Shown: piece after piece, positions 1 to 5,657 of the stretch
Layout of the letters: each line of letters opens with the position of its first letter
Numbering within the stretch: the first letter of the stretch is position 1
Source of the DNA: Bacteroidales bacterium UBA2030
GTDB lineage: Bacteria > Bacteroidota > Bacteroidia > Bacteroidales > TTA-H9
DNA: 5,657 nucleotides
Assembly (NCBI GenBank): GCA_002332755.1
Contig: DDBO01000072.1
Coordinates: 1 to 5,657, forward strand
Direction: 5' to 3'
Notes under the pieces: generated by a model
Told to the model about the DNA's origin: nothing
The model's database searches: none
What the model saw: only the letters and a program-made list of their open reading frames with translations
Position numbers and translations under genes: made by a program

Positions 1-58
1 ATTATTCAAGAAGCAATAAAAAGGGAATTAATAATGAGCTAAAACAAAAATAATTAAA
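1..58 (+). other. AT-rich window edge, possible 3' end of an upstream gene
   Basis: Two forward frames are open from base 1 and end before the next gene. One ends with TAA at 51-53 and would give a Lys/Asn-rich tail (..NKKGINNELKQK), leaving 5 bases before the next start. The other ends with TAA at 40-42 (..EAIKRELIMS). Either could be the end of an upstream gene in the same operon, or neither may be coding. The piece is too short to identify. No clear promoter box is visible in it. Confidence 0.3.
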
Positions 59-1459
59 ATGGGGAATTACTTTAGGCCATTATTAGTTGGTTGTTTGACA
101 ATAGTACTTAATACTGTAATAGTACGAAATAGTTTATGTCAAAAGTATTCAAAGCAGGTTGAATTAGAAACCAAGTTATATTCTCTTTCAAAAGTCTGGT
201 CAGAATGTGAGTTTAATTTTCCTTATTTTAAATTCTTAGATCAGCACATAATAGATTCTATTTATCGTAAATCATTGGCTGATGTCATTGTTTCTACAGA
301 TGATTTTTCCTATTATCTAATTATGAGGAAATTCTTAGCTTCTTTTCGTGATAACCACACATATTATACATATCCTAAGTCAATCCAATCACAATTGAAT
401 CGTTCCCAATTTAAGGGAGTCAGATTAGAGGCAAGTCTGATTGAAGGCAAAGCAGTCATTACAAGAATAGGAAGAAATAACGCAATTGATATTCCCATTG
501 GCTCTGAAATCCTCTTTATTGACTCAATAAAAGTTAGTTATTATTTAAACTCTCATATCAAACCTTTTTTATCAAGTTCAAGTGAACAACGACTAAATGA
601 AATTGCGGTCAAGAATATTTTTTTAGGACTAGATGGATCATCTTTTACAGTAACTATCAAGAAACCAAATAATGATATAGCGACTTTTAAACTTACACGT
701 GCTGATAATGAAGATGAATGGCTTCCATTATTGAAAACAAGCTCTTTTGTGAGTAAATTAAATGATAATATTTGTCAGATTAAAATCGGATCTTTCAATG
801 ATTTTTCTTTGATTGATAGCTTATCAAGTCACATGGAGCAACTCTCTCATTCCAAAGGAATAATTATAGATCTTCGCGGTAATACTGGTGGTAACAGCAT
901 TTTGGCTTGTAAAATTGCTTCCTTTTTTATTCACGACTCTATTATATATGGTTCACTAGTGTCAACAAGAAAAAATCTGGCAATCAATAGAGCATATGGA
1001 TTAAGATACCCAATATCAGATACTTCAAATGAAAGCAGGATGGAAGATATTCTTTATGCAAGAAACTTATTTTTAGAAAATGTTGGAATTTCGAAAAATC
1101 AAAATGAGTTTTCTTTAAGAAAGATATCTGAAAATATTGAAATAGTTATTTTAATTGATGCTTTAAACATTTCAGCAGCAGAGGAATTTCTCATTTATCT
1201 AAAAGATAAAAAAAATATTACATTCATTGGTGAGGCGACAGGAGGCGGAAATGGATCACCTATGATCATTCTTTTACCTGATGGTGGTTCTGCAAGTATT
1301 TGTACTCAATATTGTGCTTTCTCAGATGGAACAGATTATTATCGAAAAGGAATTCAGCCAGAGATAACTATTTATCAAACTTATAAAGATTTTCTACAAG
1401 GCATTGATACTGTTATGGAGTTCGCCATCAAATATCTGAGAAACAACACTATGAAATGA
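59..1459 (+). CDS. Secreted S41-family serine peptidase (C-terminal processing / tricorn-like)
   Basis: Predicted secreted serine endopeptidase of 466 residues, a usual length for a single-domain S41 protein. Residues 1-27 look like a signal peptide (hydrophobic core about 8-22) with likely cleavage before Gln28, giving a periplasmic protein. Residues about 36-105 match the helical N-terminal part of many Bacteroidota S41 proteins and end in the DNHT motif (His100). About 115-215 fits a PDZ-like region. The S41 core follows: DLRGNTGG at 271-278, NISAAEE around the probable nucleophile Ser372, and GEATGGG at 391-397. The His100 plus Ser372 pattern suggests a tricorn-type Ser/His site rather than the Ser/Lys dyad of CtpA; this is inferred from motifs. 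The ATG at 59 is chosen because it gives the full signal peptide; no good ribosome site precedes it. The gene is AT-richer than the exporter genes behind it. A role in peptide maturation, clearance or immunity is suggested only by position. Confidence 0.85.
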   Translation: MGNYFRPLLVGCLTIVLNTVIVRNSLCQKYSKQVELETKLYSLSKVWSECEFNFPYFKFLDQHIIDSIYRKSLADVIVSTDDFSYYLIMRKFLASFRDNHTYYTYPKSIQSQLNRSQFKGVRLEASLIEGKAVITRIGRNNAIDIPIGSEILFIDSIKVSYYLNSHIKPFLSSSSEQRLNEIAVKNIFLGLDGSSFTVTIKKPNNDIATFKLTRADNEDEWLPLLKTSSFVSKLNDNICQIKIGSFNDFSLIDSLSSHMEQLSHSKGIIIDLRGNTGGNSILACKIASFFIHDSIIYGSLVSTRKNLAINRAYGLRYPISDTSNESRMEDILYARNLFLENVGISKNQNEFSLRKISENIEIVILIDALNISAAEEFLIYLKDKKNITFIGEATGGGNGSPMIILLPDGGSASICTQYCAFSDGTDYYRKGIQPEITIYQTYKDFLQGIDTVMEFAIKYLRNNTMK

Positions 1460-1466
1460 ATTTCAA

Positions 1467-1474
1467 TACTTTTG
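1467..1474 (+). promoter_or_regulatory. Possible Bacteroidota -7 promoter box
   Basis: TACTTTTG fits the Bacteroidota -7 consensus TAnnTTTG and lies 40 bases before the ABC transporter start, in the only gap between the peptidase and exporter genes. No TTTG-like -33 element is seen about 20 bases upstream, and the motif is easily made by chance in AT-rich DNA. If real, the exporter pair could be transcribed separately from the peptidase. Confidence 0.25.
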
Positions 1475-1514
1475 ACCTTTTATCTCCTCTGGATCACTTT
1501 TCGTAAACACCTTA

Positions 1515-3716
1515 ATGAGAAATTTCATTCATTATCCTCAACTCGACTCCCGCGACTGTGGCCCCACCTGCCTACGTATGGTAGCGAAGCATTATGGGAA
1601 AAATTACAGTTTGCAACGGCTGCGCGAGAAGAGTTTTATTACTCGGGAAGGAGTATCTTTACTAGGTATCAGCGAAGCCGCAGAACAAATCGGTTTCCGT
1701 AGCATAGGAGTAAGCATAAACTGGCTACAATTGGCCACTGAGGCCCCTTTGCCCTGCATTGTTCATTGGAGGCAAAACCATTTTGTTGTAGTTTATAAAA
1801 TCAGCAAAAAAAATATTGTTTCTGTCGCCGATCCAGCCCACGGCTTGGTTAAATATACACAAGAAGAGTTTTTGCGATGTTGGTTAAGCAACAAGCGGGA
1901 AGGAGAGGACAAAGGTATTGCATTATTATTAGAACCCCGTCCCGATTTTTATAACATTGAAGATGAAAAACCGGATAAAACAAATTTCCGGTTTTTGTTT
2001 CAATACCTGCGTCCTCATAAGAAATTTATGCTCCAGGTAATACTGGCTATGTTGCTGGGCAGCTTGCTACAATTAATCGCACCATTCCTTACCCAATCCG
2101 TAGTGGATAAAGGGATTGGCAACCAAAACCTGGGCTTTGTAACTTTGGTACTTGTAGCACAATTGGTATTAATGGTAAGCCGTACATCTGTTGAATTTAT
2201 ACGTAACTGGCTGTTGCTTCATATCAGTACCCGCATTAATATTTCGCTTATTTCCGATTTCTTAATCAAGCTGATGAAACTGCCTATCGGATTTTTCGAT
2301 ACCAAAATGATAGGCGACATTATGCAGCGTATTGGCGATCACACACGCATTCAAAATTTCCTCACCGGCTCATCAGTCAATATTTTGTTTTCGATGGTGA
2401 ACCTACTCATCTTTGGGGCTGTGCTTGCTTTTTATAGCCTTAAAATATTAGGAGTTTTCATTATTGGAAGTGCCATATATTTTATTTGGGTTTGGTTGTT
2501 CCTGAAAAAGCGCAGGGAGTTGGATTTCAAGCGTTTCGCCCAAATGTCAGATAACCAGAGCAACTTATTTCAGCTTATAACCGGCATGCAGGAAATAAAG
2601 CTCAACAACTGCGAACGCCAAAAACGCTGGAAATGGGAACGCATTCAAGCGCGCCTTTTTCGTGTAAACATTCAAGGGCTGGCTCTTAGCCAGTGGCAGC
2701 AAGCAGGTGCTATGTTTTTTAACGAAACCAAAAATATTTTTATCACTTTTCTCTCAGCTTCTGCGGTAATAAAAGGAGACATCACGCTGGGAATGATGAT
2801 GAGTGTGCAGTATATCATCGGCCAACTAAACGCGCCGGTTGAACAGATGATCAGTTTCATGCAGCAGGCTCAGGACGCCAAAATAAGCATGGAGCGCCTT
2901 GGCGAAATACATAACAAAGAAGATGAAGAACCCACCAATACGATAAAAGTCAACCAGTTGCCTGAAAACCGAAGCATCGAAATCAACAACCTATCATTCC
3001 AGTACGAAGGTCCGCATAGCGAAATGGTGCTTAAAGATATTAACCTAACCATTCCGGAAGGTAAAACTACAGCAATTGTAGGAACAAGTGGTAGCGGCAA
3101 GACTACACTGGTAAAGTTGTTGTTAGGATTTTATGCACCAGTTAAAGGGGAAATAAAAGTTGGTGGTACTACATTGGGCAATTATAACAGTAGCTTTTGG
3201 CGGGCGCAATGTGGAGCCGTGATGCAGGATGGTTTTATTTTTTCGGATACCATTTCCGAAAATATCGCCCCAGGCGATGAAAATATTGATACGTTAAAAC
3301 TGCGCAATGCGGTTAGGGTTGCTAATATTTCCGATTTTATTGATGGTTTGCCCCTTGGCTTTAATACCAAAATAGGCCAGGAAGGGAGCGGGATCAGCCA
3401 GGGACAACGACAACGATTGTTGATTGCCCGAGTTGTTTACAAAAATCCCGAATACATCTTTTTTGATGAAGCCACCAACTCATTGGATGCCAACAATGAA
3501 AAGGTGATTATGCAAAACCTTGAGGAATTTTTCATGCATGGTAAACCCAAAACTGTGGTTGTTGTTGCTCATCGTCTTAGCACTGTAAAGAATGCCGATC
3601 AAATCATTGTACTTGAAAAAGGCGAAATCATTGAAAAGGGCACACATGATGAGCTTACCCAAATAAAAGGGGCATATTATGAATTAGTAAAAAACCAACT
3701 TGAATTGGGGAATTAA
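1515..3716 (+). CDS. Peptidase domain-containing ABC transporter (C39 peptidase + permease + ATPase)
   Basis: Inner-membrane exporter of 733 residues that should remove a double-glycine leader from a peptide and pump the product out using ATP. Residues 1-140 are a C39 cysteine peptidase: Gln9 (oxyanion hole), DCGPTC with Cys15, HWxxxHF with His89, and ADP with Asp106, so the catalytic set is complete. About 165-450 is the exporter membrane domain, with hydrophobic spans near 171-192, 207-226, 287-307, 309-330, 400-418 and 425-438. The ATPase covers about 487-733: Walker A GTSGSGKTT (523-531, Lys529), Q-loop Gln571, signature ISQGQ (627-631) in place of LSGGQ, Walker B YIFFDEAT (647-654, Glu652), D-loop SLDA, and H-loop His686. 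The ATG at 1515 is the only one after an in-frame TGA at 1473 and places DCGPTC where the family has it. The gene is intact. The HlyD gene follows after two bases. The cargo is unknown, since no precursor gene is in the window. Confidence 0.95.
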   Translation: MRNFIHYPQLDSRDCGPTCLRMVAKHYGKNYSLQRLREKSFITREGVSLLGISEAAEQIGFRSIGVSINWLQLATEAPLPCIVHWRQNHFVVVYKISKKNIVSVADPAHGLVKYTQEEFLRCWLSNKREGEDKGIALLLEPRPDFYNIEDEKPDKTNFRFLFQYLRPHKKFMLQVILAMLLGSLLQLIAPFLTQSVVDKGIGNQNLGFVTLVLVAQLVLMVSRTSVEFIRNWLLLHISTRINISLISDFLIKLMKLPIGFFDTKMIGDIMQRIGDHTRIQNFLTGSSVNILFSMVNLLIFGAVLAFYSLKILGVFIIGSAIYFIWVWLFLKKRRELDFKRFAQMSDNQSNLFQLITGMQEIKLNNCERQKRWKWERIQARLFRVNIQGLALSQWQQAGAMFFNETKNIFITFLSASAVIKGDITLGMMMSVQYIIGQLNAPVEQMISFMQQAQDAKISMERLGEIHNKEDEEPTNTIKVNQLPENRSIEINNLSFQYEGPHSEMVLKDINLTIPEGKTTAIVGTSGSGKTTLVKLLLGFYAPVKGEIKVGGTTLGNYNSSFWRAQCGAVMQDGFIFSDTISENIAPGDENIDTLKLRNAVRVANISDFIDGLPLGFNTKIGQEGSGISQGQRQRLLIARVVYKNPEYIFFDEATNSLDANNEKVIMQNLEEFFMHGKPKTVVVVAHRLSTVKNADQIIVLEKGEIIEKGTHDELTQIKGAYYELVKNQLELGN
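3707..3711 (+). promoter_or_regulatory. Possible ribosome binding site for the HlyD gene
   Basis: A GGGGA purine run lies seven bases before the ATG at 3719, inside the last codons of the ABC transporter gene. Shine-Dalgarno sites are weak or absent elsewhere in the window, so this may help couple translation of the two exporter subunits. Bacteroidota often do not rely on such sites, so the assignment is tentative. Confidence 0.3.
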
Positions 3717-3718
3717 TC

Positions 3719-5038
3719 ATGCAGGAAGAACTAAAAGAACGGGCTATCGAAATCCGCAGCGAGGAAGTTGATGAGATTCTTGGCAGGCAGCCTTCATGGA
3801 TTCTTCGCCGTGGTATTGTTGTTCTTGGTTTCATTGTAATGGCACTTCTCGCAGCAAGTTGGTTTTTACGTTATCCTGATATCATAACTGCACCGATTGT
3901 CATCACAAGCATAAACCCGCCATCATCAGTTGTAGCCCGCACAAGTGGCAAAATCATGTCCTTTCTGGTGAAAGACCAACAAAAAGTAAGTACAGGTGAC
4001 TACTTAGTAATTCTTGAAAATACTGCTGACACGGGGTCAATCCGACAGCTAATCACATTCTTTCATACATCTGATTCAATCAAAGAATCCCTTCAAAATC
4101 TGGATTTATCAAACAGTCAGATTGCGAACCTTGGCGATTTGCAACAGCCCTACAGTAATTTTATTCAGGCTGTTATGAATTATCAACGGTATAAAGCCTT
4201 GTCGTTCAATGCCAAAAAGATAACCGCCCTACAACAGCAGATCGGGCTTACAAATTCCTATATTGAAAACTTGAAAGAACAAAGGTACTTACAGGCAATG
4301 AACCTCAAACTTGCCAGAAATCAGTTCAGCAGAGATTCAACACTTTTTATCCAAAAAGTACTTCCAACTGCCGAATTTGAAAAAGCAGAAGTACTCTTGA
4401 TAAGCAATAAAACTGCTTACAAAAACTCCGAAATGGCTCTTTATAATTCAATGATTCAAGTCAGCCAACTTGAACAGCAAATTATCGAATTACGTTTAAC
4501 CGAGGAAAAGGAAACAAAACAGCTTTTAAATGAAATAAACAATGCGTATAAAGCACTTGAAAGTCAATTTGGTGCTTGGGAATTAGCCTATGTTCTTAAA
4601 AGTGCCACAACAGGAAAAGTTTCAATAGGCAACTACTGGAGTGTAAACCAAAATGTTAAAGCCGGAGATGCAATTATGACAGTAATTCCCGACAAGAAAG
4701 AAAAACCTTTCGGCAAGATAACACTTGCCATGGAAAATTCAGGGAAAGTAAAAACAGGCCAAAAAGTAAATATCAAACTGTCAAACTTCCCATACACCGA
4801 ATTCGGTATGATTACTGGGGAAGTTAAGTCCATTTCCTTAGTCCCTGATCAGGGAAAATATTTTGGCGAAGTAGAAATACCTAACGGTTTAAATACCAAC
4901 TACAATAAACAACTTCCGTTTTTCCAGGAAATGACCGGTACGGCTGAAATCATTACCGAAGATATGCGGTTGATTGAAAGGATTATTGATCCACTTCGTT
5001 CAATTTATGAAGAGAAACTCAAGAAAGATAAGAATTAG
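3719..5038 (+). CDS. HlyD-family secretion protein (periplasmic adaptor / membrane fusion protein)
   Basis: Adaptor subunit of 439 residues that should link the ABC exporter in the inner membrane to an outer-membrane TolC-type channel. A short cytoplasmic N-terminus (1-30) leads into one transmembrane anchor at about 31-50. The first half of a lipoyl-like domain follows at about 68-101 (ARTSGKIMSFLVKDQQKVSTGDYLVILE). A long helical, Gln/Leu/Lys-rich region at about 145-285 is the expected coiled-coil hairpin, with the return half of the lipoyl domain at about 293-324 (ATTGKVSIG..VKAGDAIMTVIP). A beta-barrel-like region with GQKVNIKLSNFPYTEFG lies at about 330-415, and a short charged helix closes the protein. 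It starts two bases after the ABC gene stop, so the two are almost certainly co-transcribed and probably translationally coupled. No frame damage is seen. The outer-membrane partner is not encoded here. Confidence 0.93.
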   Translation: MQEELKERAIEIRSEEVDEILGRQPSWILRRGIVVLGFIVMALLAASWFLRYPDIITAPIVITSINPPSSVVARTSGKIMSFLVKDQQKVSTGDYLVILENTADTGSIRQLITFFHTSDSIKESLQNLDLSNSQIANLGDLQQPYSNFIQAVMNYQRYKALSFNAKKITALQQQIGLTNSYIENLKEQRYLQAMNLKLARNQFSRDSTLFIQKVLPTAEFEKAEVLLISNKTAYKNSEMALYNSMIQVSQLEQQIIELRLTEEKETKQLLNEINNAYKALESQFGAWELAYVLKSATTGKVSIGNYWSVNQNVKAGDAIMTVIPDKKEKPFGKITLAMENSGKVKTGQKVNIKLSNFPYTEFGMITGEVKSISLVPDQGKYFGEVEIPNGLNTNYNKQLPFFQEMTGTAEIITEDMRLIERIIDPLRSIYEEKLKKDKN

Positions 5039-5079
5039 CGAAACCAAAAGAAAAGACAAAAGAATCCCAACCCTTCGCA

Positions 5080-5105
5080 GCCAAGCACATTGGCAAGTCG
5101 CACAT
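5080..5105. repeat. Short GC-richer repeat structure after the HlyD gene
   Basis: GCCAA (5080-5084) and TTGGC (5090-5094) form a 5-base stem with a 5-base loop. CAAGCACAT (5082-5090) recurs as CAAG-TCG-CACAT (5094-5105) with a three-base insertion. The last T is also the first base of the IS terminal repeat. The rest of the 66-base stretch between the HlyD stop and the IS holds no gene. There is no T-run, so it is not a standard intrinsic terminator. It may be a fragment of a dispersed intergenic repeat. Confidence 0.4.
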
Positions 5106-5129
5106 GAGATGGTCTAAAAAAACTGGACA
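5105..5129 (+). repeat. Left terminal inverted repeat of the IS3 relic
   Basis: Begins TGAGATGGTCT, which is the exact reverse complement of 5617-5627. Over 25 bases, 20 match the right end, including an inner CTGG and a CA near the end. The outer 11 bases are identical, and similarity stops outside the TG terminus. Confidence 0.85.
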
Positions 5130-5157
5130 GAAATTTACTAATTTTAAAATTTCTGTC
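5126..5157 (+). promoter_or_regulatory. Hairpin directly upstream of the orfA start
   Basis: GACAGAAATTT (5126-5136) pairs perfectly with AAATTTCTGTC (5147-5157), giving an 11-base stem and a 10-base loop. The stem begins inside the left terminal repeat and ends two bases before the orfA ATG at 5160. In a transcript read in from outside, it would occlude the translation start. Such structures are known to protect several IS elements from transposase expression driven by outside promoters; that function here is inference. Confidence 0.6.
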
Positions 5158-5159
5158 AT

Positions 5160-5477
5160 ATGAAAAAGTCAAGAAGAACATTTACGGCTGAATTTAAAGC
5201 GAAGATTGCCATAGAGGCGATAAAAGAGAACAAGACCATATCTGAGCTTGCTCAGATTTACCAAGTGCATCCTAATCTGATTACACATTGGAAGAGGGAT
5301 TTTTTGGCCAATGCGGGGAAGGTTTTCGATAGCGAGAAGGATGAGTCATCAGAGATAAAGAAGCTTAAGAAAGAGAAAGAGGTGTGGGTACATCAAATCG
5401 GTCAACTGTCGGTAGACATTAATTGGTTAAAAAAAAGGTTTTATGATACCCCTGGATATACGCAGAGAGATGGTTGA
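5160..5477 (+). CDS. IS3-family transposase OrfA (helix-turn-helix DNA-binding protein)
   Basis: A 105-residue OrfA, full length for the family. The N-terminus (KKSRRTFTAEFKAKIAIEAIKE) and the helix-turn-helix at about 27-48 (ISELAQIYQVHPNLITHWKRDF) are typical of the IS3-type HTH_Tnp_1 domain, which binds the terminal repeats. The segment at about 64-92 (KKLKKEKEV.. to ..WLKKRF) is the leucine-zipper-like part used for multimerisation. The reading frame crosses a run of eight A at 5429-5436, the usual site of programmed frameshifting into orfB, and ends 13 residues later in a non-conserved tail. It has no catalytic domain. The ATG at 5160 gives the conserved N-terminus; no ribosome site is visible and a hairpin lies just before it. 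Confidence 0.88.
   Translation: MKKSRRTFTAEFKAKIAIEAIKENKTISELAQIYQVHPNLITHWKRDFLANAGKVFDSEKDESSEIKKLKKEKEVWVHQIGQLSVDINWLKKRFYDTPGYTQRDG
5429..5436 (+). promoter_or_regulatory. A-run frameshift site between orfA and orfB (probably decayed)
   Basis: Eight A residues followed by GG lie where IS3-family elements place an A-AAA-AAG type slippery site for -1 frameshifting. Here a -1 shift meets a TGA within a few codons (5442-5444). The recognisable orfB frame is instead +1 relative to orfA. Losing one base near this run from an ancestor with the normal -1 layout would give this arrangement. Confidence 0.4.
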
Positions 5478-5602
5478 TTGTGAAGAAGGGCAAATGAGCC
5501 TGGGCTCCCCCTGTGAGCATATAGAATTTACCAATTTATTCACGATTATCCTGAAAAGCAATATCATTCTTCCATAGGGAACAACTTGCTTTGATAAAAT
5601 AG
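5443..5602 (+). pseudogene. Remnant of IS3-family transposase orfB (N-terminal part only, frame-broken)
   Basis: Pieces of the OrfB N-terminus can be read in three successive frames. The first, from an ATG at 5443, reads IPLDIRREMVDCEEGQMSL and then SPCEHIEFT, resembling the REMV..E...LS..RQCELL region of IS3 OrfB. The second, from 5535, reads FIHDYPEKQYHSS, where the family has its (YY).P..E segment. The third, from 5576, reads REQLALIK up to TAG at 5600-5602, where the family has ..LM.LID. Each step is equivalent to losing one base. The right terminal repeat starts at 5603, so the rest of OrfB, including the rve-type DDE integrase core, is deleted. The remnant cannot encode an active transposase. 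Confidence 0.65.
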
Positions 5603-5627
5603 TGCCCAGACTCATTAGACCATCTCA
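5603..5627 (-). repeat. Right terminal inverted repeat of the IS3 relic
   Basis: Ends AGACCATCTCA (5617-5627), the exact inverse of the left end, with 20 of 25 bases matching overall. It follows directly after the broken orfB remnant, so the deletion junction probably lies near 5600-5603. The 30 bases beyond it, to the window end, hold no recognisable feature. Confidence 0.85.
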
Positions 5628-5657
5628 CTGCATCAAGTATAAACTCGAAAGTGGTTT

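Larger units (their letters stand above)
5105..5627 (+). mobile_element. Internally deleted IS3-family insertion sequence (MITE-like relic)
   Basis: A 523-base element bounded by 25-base imperfect inverted repeats. It starts with TG and ends with CA, as IS3-family elements do. Inside is an intact orfA in the usual place, a short remnant of orfB in broken frames, and then directly the right terminal repeat. Complete IS3-family elements are typically about 1.2-1.5 kb, so most of orfB, including the DDE catalytic region, is missing. It cannot move by itself but could be mobilised by a full-length relative, since both ends remain. The flanking bases (ACA, CACA to the left; CTG, CTGC to the right) show no 3-4 base target duplication, so it is either old or rearranged. 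Confidence 0.85.

Noticed and set aside
1460..1514. Small precursor peptide gene between the peptidase and exporter genes
   Set aside because: The 55-base gap has no start codon leading to a complete peptide with a double-glycine leader, and the 5039-5104 gap has none either.
1472..1702. A 76-codon forward ORF overlapping the start of the ABC transporter gene
   Set aside because: It lies in a different frame from the C39 motifs, its product is Arg-rich and resembles nothing, and the 1515 frame explains the same bases fully.
2672..3662. Four reverse-strand ORFs of 60-76 codons under the ABC transporter gene
   Set aside because: They are antisense to conserved membrane and ATPase motifs, lack recognisable domains, and look like frame shadows.
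4633..4833. Reverse-strand ORF under the HlyD gene
   Set aside because: It is antisense to the conserved lipoyl and barrel regions, with no independent support.
5080..5094. Intrinsic terminator for the exporter operon
   Set aside because: The stem is only 5 base pairs and no T-run follows, so it is reported as a repeat structure instead.
5427..5615. Reverse-strand ORF inside the IS relic
   Set aside because: It overlaps the decayed orfB and right end and has no recognisable motif; it is open by chance.
5100..5632. Target-site duplication flanking the IS relic
   Set aside because: Bases on the two sides do not match at 3, 4 or 5 positions, even when the ends are shifted inward to TGGTCT.
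5611..5657. Continuation of orfB beyond the right terminal repeat
   Set aside because: One frame gives a weakly OrfB-like string (DSLDHLTASS), but the same bases form a 20/25 inverted match to the left end, which is the better explanation.

Overview
The window looks like a piece of a Bacteroidota genome. The signs are AT-rich DNA, genes without consistent Shine-Dalgarno sites, a predicted secretory protein whose signal peptide ends just before a Gln, and a peptidase-type ABC exporter paired with an HlyD protein of the kind common in that phylum. No ribosomal RNA or other strong taxonomic marker is present, so this is inference from protein style.

Layout. Bases 1-58 are an AT-rich edge that may hold the last codons of an upstream gene. 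59-1459 encodes a secreted S41-family serine peptidase. After a 55-base gap, 1515-3716 encodes a complete peptidase-containing ABC transporter (C39 peptidase, six-helix membrane domain and ATPase in one chain). Two bases later, 3719-5038 encodes its probable HlyD-type membrane fusion partner. All three read rightward. From 5105 to 5627 lies a 523-base IS3-family relic with matching 25-base imperfect terminal inverted repeats, an intact orfA and a short, frame-broken remnant of orfB.

How the genes fit together. The ABC transporter and HlyD protein form the inner-membrane part of a type I export system for peptides carrying a double-glycine leader. The C39 domain should cut the leader during export, and an outer-membrane TolC-like channel would have to come from elsewhere. 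The S41 peptidase, probably periplasmic, is next to this exporter and could trim or degrade peptides, but its role here is inference. No precursor peptide or modification enzyme is visible; if this is a ribosomal natural-product (RiPP or bacteriocin) locus, those genes should lie upstream of base 1. The S41 gene is clearly AT-richer than the exporter genes, so the two parts may have different histories.

The most unusual structure is the shrunken IS3 element. Both ends are preserved and most of orfB is gone, so it resembles a MITE-like deletion derivative that still encodes its DNA-binding OrfA. A strong hairpin sits directly in front of the orfA start codon. I found no clearly new system; the exporter cassette and the compact IS derivative are the parts that deserve follow-up.
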